Assembly (NCBI GenBank): GCA_014874235.1 | Contig: JACWAC010000030.1 | Location: 1 to 11,736 of the forward strand | Reading direction: 5' to 3' | Length of the DNA stretch: 11,736 nt | Source: Thermoplasmatales archaeon | GTDB taxonomy: Archaea > Thermoplasmatota > Thermoplasmata > Thermoplasmatales > GCA-001856825 | Shown here: one piece after another, positions 7,736 to 11,736 of the stretch | Layout of the letters: each line of letters starts with the position of its first letter | Position numbering within the stretch: the first letter of the stretch is position 1 | The notes under the pieces: model-generated | Databases searched by the model: none | What the model saw: only the letters and a program-made list of their open reading frames with translations | What the model was told of the DNA's origin: nothing | Program-made: the position numbers and the translations under genes

Positions 7736-8594
7736 AAGGACCATTGAGGAAAGGATAAACTTTGGTTTCGTTGTTATAGACAAACCTCGGGGACCGACGT
7801 CCCACCAGATTTCTGCGTGGGTCAAGGAGATATTGGGGATATCAAAGGCAGGACATGTCGGAACACTCGATCCGAACGTGACCGGTGTTCTTCCAGTGGG
7901 ACTCGAAAAGGCGACAAGATTGGCGGATTTTCTTCACGAACAAGGGAAGGAATACGTCTCCCTGATGCTTCTCCATAAGCAGGTTGACAGACCAAAGGTG
8001 GAAGACATATTGAAGGAATTCACCGGAGAGATATTTCAGTTCCCTCCTCTGAGATCTGCGGTAGCCAGGAATCTGAGGAAGAGGACGATCTATTCGCTGA
8101 AACTGATGGAAATGAAAGAGAGACATGTTCTCTTCAGGGCGGAGGTGGAAGCGGGGGTGTACATCAGGACTCTCTGCAGGGATATGGGAGATGCGCTGCT
8201 CGTGGGAGGGAACATGGTTGAACTGAGGAGAACCAGGAGTGGTCCCCTTGACGAATCAAATCTTTTCACCCTCCAGAAACTCAAGGACGCCTTCACGCTC
8301 TACAAAGAGGGCGATGAAAACTTGCTTTCGAGCATGCTCATCGACCCCGAGCAGGTCACGAAGGATTACCCCAGGATAGTTGTGAAGGAAAGCGCCATTG
8401 ATGCCATCGCGCACGGTGCGAGCGTATTCAGGAAGGGCATCATTGAGGACTACGGGGAGGGTACTACTCTCAGGATAATGAGCCCCAGGGGAGAGCTCCT
8501 TGGCATGGGAAACAGGGAAGGAGATAACGTCAAACCGACAGTTGTTTTGATAGACAGAGGCGTGTACCCGAAAGGGTGGAAGAGTAAAGTCTAA
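7704..8594 (+). CDS. cbf5: tRNA/rRNA pseudouridine synthase Cbf5 (TruB family), probable CTG start
   Basis: The catalytic subunit of archaeal H/ACA ribonucleoproteins, also able to modify tRNA U55. With a CTG start the protein has 296 residues, short of the usual 330 or so. Visible in order: PAERTIEERI (9-18, matching the archaeal lead-in), VIDKPRGPTSH (24-34), AGHVGTLDPNVTGVLPVG (49-66) with catalytic Asp56, VYIRTLCRDMG in the catalytic domain, and a C-terminal PUA domain (about 215-290, including AHGASVFRKGI and KPTVVLIDRGVYP). The frame is open from 7701, but the only standard start (TTG 7833) would delete the conserved DKPRGPTSH motif. CTG 7704 lies six bases after a perfect GGAGGTGA. ATC 7713 and ATT 7743 are weaker alternatives, and a sequence error is possible. 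It overlaps cmk by 32 bases and ends the operon. Confidence 0.88.
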   Translation: MASIFGKEPAERTIEERINFGFVVIDKPRGPTSHQISAWVKEILGISKAGHVGTLDPNVTGVLPVGLEKATRLADFLHEQGKEYVSLMLLHKQVDRPKVEDILKEFTGEIFQFPPLRSAVARNLRKRTIYSLKLMEMKERHVLFRAEVEAGVYIRTLCRDMGDALLVGGNMVELRRTRSGPLDESNLFTLQKLKDAFTLYKEGDENLLSSMLIDPEQVTKDYPRIVVKESAIDAIAHGASVFRKGIIEDYGEGTTLRIMSPRGELLGMGNREGDNVKPTVVLIDRGVYPKGWKSKV

Positions 8595-8600
8595 ATTCAA

Positions 8601-8616
8601 AAAAAAGATTTTAATC
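8601..8616 (+). promoter_or_regulatory. Probable promoter (BRE/TATA) for the antiporter gene
   Basis: A purine-rich A-run (8601-8607), like a B-recognition element, precedes TTTTAATC at 8609-8616. The TATA-like centre lies about 24 bases before GTG 8636, the spacing expected if transcription begins at or within a few bases of the start codon. The sequence is only a moderate match to the archaeal TATA consensus. The 41-base gap between cbf5 and the next gene is the first real spacer in the window. Confidence 0.5.
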
Positions 8617-8635
8617 ATCCGATTATTATGCATAA

Positions 8636-9874
8636 GTGTACAGCAGTTTCCTTGCTCCCATATTGATAGCACTCACACTGGGCTACCTAGCCACACTCTT
8701 AGCAAGGTTGACCGGGACTGTGTACATTCCTTATCTGCTGGTGCTGGGCATACTGGTCGGACCTCTACTGGGCCTGATAAAACCGGGTGAAGCATATCTC
8801 CTCTTTTACAACTATATCGGTCCCATAGGGGCTGCATTAGTCATACTTGCGGAATCTGCCAAGATTCCAAGGTACCTGTTGAGGAGAATAATCAAGCCCC
8901 TTTCGATGATGCTGACCTTCGTTCTGTTTGTTACGGGAATAACAACCGGAGTGATCCTGGTCTTTCTGCTGAGGGCACCCGTTTGGGTCGGATTCATGGT
9001 GGGAGCGATCATTTCTTCAACGGACCCAGCATCAGTCATCACTTCCCTCAGGAAGACGAAGGTATCGGAAGTTCCTTCTACTCTGCTGATAACTGAATCG
9101 GTGTTCAACGATCCTTTTTCTTATCTTTTTCTTGTAATAGTGATACTGATTTTCTTCCCTAGAAATATATCTCTAATACAGTCATCTTCCCTTTTCTCAT
9201 TCAGCAACATCTACCTCTACGTCTTCTTCACCCAGGGGATGTATCCAGTATTGACCGCGGGAGCGCTGTTCGGTCTCCTCTATCTCCTGAGGATAAAGCT
9301 CCCAAAGGATTTCAAGGAGTACTACACCGCAATGTTCCTCCTGTTTGGCCTATCGGCATATTCCATCACTGTAGTTGCCGGTGGGTCTGGTTACATGGCA
9401 GCTGCAATATTCGGAGTCCTGTCAGGAAATTTCATGCCTAGGGACACCGAATTCGAGAACTACAAGTCGTTTATGGACAACATCTCCACCTTCGCTGCTA
9501 TACTGATATTCGTCTTCCTTGGTGCTTCGATTAATTTATCGATATTGATCACCTTTGTCATACCAGGCGTACTGATCGCGTTGATACTGATTTTCGTCGT
9601 CAGGCCTCTCGCAGTTATACTTGCCGGATCAATAGACACGGAAATGAAATATGGTGACCTTGTGTTTGTGGGGCTCGAGGGAACCAGGGGGGTGTTTCCG
9701 GCCATTCTTGCACCTACGGTTCTCGTAATCGGGAACATGACAAACAACGTCCTGCTGCAGTACTGGGGTCAGGCAATTGAGGCATTGGTCCTTGTGATAA
9801 TATTTACGTCGCTGACAATTCAACCTCTACTGATGGGAAGAATATACAGGGCCCTTCACAAAGACGAGACCTAG
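8636..9874 (+). CDS. Cation:proton antiporter, CPA1/NhaP type
   Basis: A 412-residue integral membrane protein, hydrophobic throughout with about 12 predicted helices, likely exchanging Na+ or K+ for protons across the cytoplasmic membrane. Two family motifs are clear: GAIISSTDPASV with Asp130 (residues 123-134) and ESVFNDP (154-160). The Asn-Asp pair (Asn158, Asp159) is the electroneutral CPA1 (NhaP/NHE) pattern, not the Asp-Asp pair of electrogenic antiporters. A late GLEGTRGVFPAIL block matches the family's Arg-containing helix. There is no C-terminal regulatory TrkA domain. GTG 8636 is the first possible codon because TAA occupies 8633-8635, and no ribosome binding site is seen, consistent with leaderless translation. 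It is a separate unit from the ribosomal operon; ion specificity cannot be told. Confidence 0.9.
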   Translation: MYSSFLAPILIALTLGYLATLLARLTGTVYIPYLLVLGILVGPLLGLIKPGEAYLLFYNYIGPIGAALVILAESAKIPRYLLRRIIKPLSMMLTFVLFVTGITTGVILVFLLRAPVWVGFMVGAIISSTDPASVITSLRKTKVSEVPSTLLITESVFNDPFSYLFLVIVILIFFPRNISLIQSSSLFSFSNIYLYVFFTQGMYPVLTAGALFGLLYLLRIKLPKDFKEYYTAMFLLFGLSAYSITVVAGGSGYMAAAIFGVLSGNFMPRDTEFENYKSFMDNISTFAAILIFVFLGASINLSILITFVIPGVLIALILIFVVRPLAVILAGSIDTEMKYGDLVFVGLEGTRGVFPAILAPTVLVIGNMTNNVLLQYWGQAIEALVLVIIFTSLTIQPLLMGRIYRALHKDET

Positions 9875-9935
9875 TACTTTCCATAGACTTTGACCGGCCA
9901 CGAAAATCACAGAAGACTGGCTGATTCGGAGGGCC

Positions 9936-10100
9936 CTAGATGTTTTCGAATTCTTCGCTCACATCTATTATGACCTGTTCCATCAGTTTGTCGATATTCC
10001 TGGCCGAAAACTCTCTCAGTCCTCCCATTTCGCTCTTTACCTTGGCGATGAATTTGGCGTTTTCTGAGAAAATATCGAAGTGAACGAGCAGCTCTTCCAT
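9936..10100 (-). CDS. Hypothetical 54-residue acidic protein, probably leaderless
   Basis: I do not recognise this gene. The reverse strand encodes 54 residues from ATG (complement of 10098-10100) to TAG (complement of 9936-9938). It begins MEELLVHFDIFSENAKFIAK and continues with a mixed, acidic and probably helical sequence, with LREFSARNIDKLMEQV in the second half. There are no cysteines, no membrane segment and no signal peptide. Support for reality: balanced composition, absence of an overlapping better frame, and TTTATA (complement of 10121-10126) centred 23-24 bases before the ATG, the spacing of a leaderless archaeal gene. A 69-codon frame over the same bases is arginine-rich and less credible. 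The gene runs toward the antiporter (convergent) and lies 32 bases from the insertion sequence. Confidence 0.65.
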   Translation of the reverse strand: MEELLVHFDIFSENAKFIAKVKSEMGGLREFSARNIDKLMEQVIIDVSEEFENI

Positions 10101-10118
10101 GGGTGTTGATAAACATGA

Positions 10119-10132
10119 TGTATAAATTCTTA
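10119..10132 (-). promoter_or_regulatory. TATA box for the 54-residue gene
   Basis: On the minus strand the sequence reads TAAGAATTTATACA, with TTTATA at 10126-10121 as the TATA box and TAAGAA as a possible B-recognition element. Its centre is 23-24 bases from ATG 10100. The insertion sequence begins at 10133, directly against the upstream edge of this promoter, so anything farther upstream was displaced. Confidence 0.6.
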
Positions 10133-10162
10133 ACTCTAACTCCTCAATATTTTAGGGAATAA
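10133..10162. repeat. Left terminal inverted repeat of the insertion sequence
   Basis: The 30 bases starting ACTCTAACTCC match the reverse complement of 11619-11648 at 26 positions without gaps; the outermost 11 bases are identical. It includes the transposase stop codon (complement of 10136-10138), so the last eight sense codons and the stop of the gene lie within this repeat. Confidence 0.88.
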
Positions 10163-11530
10163 CTTCATTCCCATTATCTCTTCCATCTTCTCTGCCTTCT
10201 TCGGTATCTCGGAGAGCGTTCTCCTTGATCCGCGTATGATCATATACGTCTTCGACAGCTCCAGGAGGACCTCACTCACCGATATCTTTCCGTTGAGTCC
10301 TTTCTCCTTGAGCGTGTTGAGAATACCGTAACGTAGATACAGGGCTGTAAGGATGGTGAAGAAGTATCCTCTCACAGCATCATCGTCCTGCAGGTATGTC
10401 TTGTCCTCTTCGAGGTCGTTCTTCATGATGTCGAATGACTCCTCTATCTCCTCCCTCGTCTTCCACATCCTGTATGCCTCTTCGGGTTCAAGATACATGT
10501 TTGAGAGTACGGGTATCTTTCCGAATTCCGGTCTCATTGCAGTGAGGTCCTGCTGTCTCCTCTTTCCCTCCCCGATGAGCGCGATAAAGTTGGATTCCTG
10601 CTCGTACCTCAGCATGGTATCCTCGAACACATACAGTATCTCCTTTCCGATCCTCTTACTCGAAGCGTTTATGCCTCTGCCGTTATATGAGAAGCTCCTC
10701 TCTATGCCGAGATGGTAATCGATCACCTTTGAATCCGATCTCAGAGGAACGATGAAACCCATGCCCCTGATCTTCCTGAATGTGCTGGGAGAAGACCCGC
10801 GGTCGGCTATGATCACACAGTTCTTCAGCGAATAGTCCTTTGCCACTGCAGCAAATGCCTTAGGGTCTCTCAGGGAACCAGGCACGGGCTTCAAAAGAAC
10901 GGGCTTCCTCATGCTGTGCGAGAACAGCATGACCATTGATATCTGTTTTATGTGAATGTGCCTTGGATTGTATCCCCTCTCTGCAATCCTTATGTTCTCC
11001 GATCTTGAGAATATGGAGGACATGTCGAAAATGAGGTATCTGGACCCCTGCATGACTCCGGAGAAGAAAGTTCTCTGTGCTTCCTGATCTGAACCGATGA
11101 GTTTCAGCATGGATGAGATTGCATTGGGCGATAGATCGGCATCCATCTCCTGCGAAGAGTAGAGCTTCTCCCATCTCGATTTCATCAGGCGGATCGGCGT
11201 CGGAGCTATGTTCCTTATCATGGAGATCGCGATGATCTCACCGTAGTGATCGGGGAAGCATCTCCTGAGGAGAGGTTCAATATCATCTGCAAGCAGGCAG
11301 AGGAGCCTTGAATTTCCATACTCGAATATGCTCCTACTGTTCTTTATGACCACTCCGTTCTCGTCTACCCTCCCTATGTACTTTGATACCTTCCTCCTCT
11401 TCCTTGTTGCCTTATCGTAGATGGATGTGACCTGGTAGAGATAGTGATTGTTACCGATTGGTTTCACTTCCAGGGGAACGCCTCTCGCAGCCTTCTCCCT
11501 GTCAATCAGGTCCCTGATCCACTTTTCCAT
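10136..11530 (-). CDS. DDE transposase, IS4 superfamily (IS1634-like)
   Basis: A 464-residue transposase that would cut and join the element's ends. The N-terminal region has HYLYQVTSIYDKATRKRRKV leading to YIGRVDENGV, a common opening in archaeal IS4/IS1634 transposases. The RNase H-like catalytic residues are all present: Asp169 in YLIFDMSS, Asp243 in VIIADRGSS, and Glu363 in TREEIEESFDIMK. The last fits the Y-x2-R-x3-E-x6-K signature as Arg359, Glu363 and Lys370, with Trp356 in place of Tyr. There is no internal stop or frameshift, so it may be active. ATG (complement of 11528-11530) has a TATA box about 28 bases upstream and no evident ribosome binding site. The stop codon lies inside the left terminal repeat. 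Confidence 0.93.
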   Translation of the reverse strand: MEKWIRDLIDREKAARGVPLEVKPIGNNHYLYQVTSIYDKATRKRRKVSKYIGRVDENGVVIKNSRSIFEYGNSRLLCLLADDIEPLLRRCFPDHYGEIIAISMIRNIAPTPIRLMKSRWEKLYSSQEMDADLSPNAISSMLKLIGSDQEAQRTFFSGVMQGSRYLIFDMSSIFSRSENIRIAERGYNPRHIHIKQISMVMLFSHSMRKPVLLKPVPGSLRDPKAFAAVAKDYSLKNCVIIADRGSSPSTFRKIRGMGFIVPLRSDSKVIDYHLGIERSFSYNGRGINASSKRIGKEILYVFEDTMLRYEQESNFIALIGEGKRRQQDLTAMRPEFGKIPVLSNMYLEPEEAYRMWKTREEIEESFDIMKNDLEEDKTYLQDDDAVRGYFFTILTALYLRYGILNTLKEKGLNGKISVSEVLLELSKTYMIIRGSRRTLSEIPKKAEKMEEIMGMKLFPKILRS

Positions 11531-11554
11531 AATTATGGGATAATAGGGAATACA

Positions 11555-11564
11555 TATATAAAAA
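11555..11564 (-). promoter_or_regulatory. TATA box for the transposase gene
   Basis: The minus strand reads TTTTTATATA here, a near-consensus archaeal TATA box, centred about 28 bases before the transposase ATG at 11530. This spacing predicts a leaderless or nearly leaderless transcript. The element thus carries its own promoter in the 118-base noncoding segment 11531-11648. Confidence 0.7.
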
Positions 11565-11574
11565 TTCTATTATG

Positions 11575-11586
11575 ACCAGAACTGGT
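11575..11586. repeat. Short palindrome upstream of the transposase promoter
   Basis: ACCAG-AA-CTGGT is a perfect inverted repeat with five-base arms and a two-base centre, inside the insertion sequence about 45-56 bases upstream of the transposase ATG. It could be a protein-binding site; a chance occurrence is also plausible for arms this short. Confidence 0.35.
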
Positions 11587-11618
11587 AATATACTCGATAT
11601 CCAGCACTTAAGGCGATC

Positions 11619-11648
11619 TTATTACCTAAAAAAATGCGGAGTTAGAGT
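11619..11648. repeat. Right terminal inverted repeat of the insertion sequence
   Basis: Ends GGAGTTAGAGT; the reverse complement matches 10133-10162 at 26 of 30 positions without gaps, the outer 11 being identical. Differences fall at positions 12, 15, 17 and 25 counted from the outer end. It marks the transposase-proximal 5' end of the element. Confidence 0.88.
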
Positions 11649-11700
11649 GGTAAATATAACAGAGATGGAAGAGGATGGATAAGTAAAGGAAAACTATGAG

Positions 11701-11736
11701 ATGGAGAACAGTGAGGATGCATGGGGGAGGTTCAAG
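11701..11736 (+). CDS. Possible start of a plus-strand gene cut by the window edge
   Basis: ATG 11701 opens a frame of 12 codons (MENSEDAWGRFK) to the window edge, with AGGA at 11687-11690 ten bases upstream and a TATA-like TAAATATA at 11651-11658. ATG 11696 in another frame is an alternative with better spacing to AGGA but a less protein-like sequence. Too little is visible to assign a family, and the call rests on composition and the nearby promoter-like signal. Confidence 0.35.
   Translation, partial: MENSEDAWGRFK

Larger units (their letters stand above)
10133..11648 (-). mobile_element. Complete insertion sequence, IS4/IS1634-type, about 1516 bp
   Basis: The element is bounded by terminal inverted repeats at 10133-10162 and 11619-11648 and contains one intact transposase gene on the minus strand with its own TATA box. 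Total length and a single DDE transposase of 464 residues fit the IS4 superfamily, probably IS1634-like. No clean target-site duplication is visible: bases next to the ends are ..TTCTTA on the left and GGTAAA.. on the right. The only nearby direct repeat is TAAAT (10123-10127 and 11651-11655), which does not abut the ends symmetrically. This suggests an old insertion, flanking rearrangement or slightly misplaced ends. The intact reading frame suggests the transposase itself is not decayed. Confidence 0.85.

Noticed and set aside
7034..7825. 263-codon open frame on the minus strand
   Set aside because: Antisense to DUF106, cmk and the start of cbf5, all supported by motifs; the sequence resembles no family.
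7833..8594. TTG 7833 as start of cbf5
   Set aside because: It would remove the conserved PAERTIEERI and DKPRGPTSH segments that are clearly encoded upstream, and it has no good ribosome binding site.
8595..8630. Factor-independent terminator after cbf5
   Set aside because: Only a four-T run is visible on the plus strand and there is no hairpin; the A/T content is better explained as the promoter of the antiporter gene.
9875..9935. Possible RNA or terminator between the antiporter and the small gene
   Set aside because: The 61-base convergent gap shows no stable hairpin or long T-run that I can support.
9907..10116. 69-codon minus-strand frame over the small-gene region
   Set aside because: Arginine-rich, shadow-like composition; the 54-codon frame over the same bases has better composition and its ATG fits the TATA spacing better.
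10123..11655. TAAAT direct repeat (10123-10127 and 11651-11655) as target duplication
   Set aside because: The repeats lie five and two bases from the terminal repeat ends, so they do not abut the element symmetrically; five A+T bases are easily matched by chance.

Overview
The window is archaeal chromosome, most likely from a member of the Thermoplasmata (Euryarchaeota). Evidence for Archaea: the spc-type ribosomal cluster carries archaeal/eukaryal proteins (L32e, L19e, a four-cysteine S14, an archaeal S5), followed by secY, archaeal-type adenylate kinase (AdkA), a DUF106/EMC3-like membrane protein, archaeal cytidylate kinase and Cbf5. Arginine is mostly AGG/AGA, ribosome binding sites match GGAGGTGA, and promoters are TATA boxes. 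The Thermoplasmata assignment is an inference from gene order and protein style and was not tested by a tree. Base composition looks close to 50% G+C by eye.

Layout. Positions 1-8594 are one dense plus-strand operon: rpl5 (3' end only), rps14, rps8, rpl6, rpl32e, rpl19e, rpl18, rps5, rpl30, rpl15, secY, adkA, DUF106, cmk, cbf5. Genes abut or overlap by up to about 38 bases, and many ribosome binding sites lie inside the preceding gene. The operon joins ribosome assembly (r-proteins and the H/ACA pseudouridine synthase Cbf5), membrane protein insertion (SecY and a YidC/Oxa1-superfamily protein) and nucleotide supply (two kinases). It ends at 8594. A separate plus-strand CPA1/NhaP-type cation:proton antiporter gene follows (8636-9874) with its own TATA box and an apparently leaderless GTG start.

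Positions 9936-10100 hold a 54-codon minus-strand gene of unknown function with a well-placed TATA box, missed by a 60-residue ORF cutoff. Right behind its promoter lies a complete insertion sequence (about 10133-11648) with 30-bp imperfect terminal inverted repeats and an intact DDE transposase of the IS4/IS1634 type on the minus strand. The last 88 bases hold a possible TATA box and perhaps the start of a plus-strand gene running off the edge.

Most notable points: cbf5 has no ATG, GTG or TTG upstream of its conserved N-terminal motif and appears to start at CTG behind a perfect Shine-Dalgarno sequence; SecY carries an extra N-terminal segment with two hydrophobic stretches; ribosome-binding-site-led genes inside the operon contrast with leaderless genes after it; and there is an uncharacterised 54-residue protein next to the insertion sequence. 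I saw no CRISPR array, tRNA, rRNA or defence system. Apart from these points the operon is ordinary archaeal core genome.
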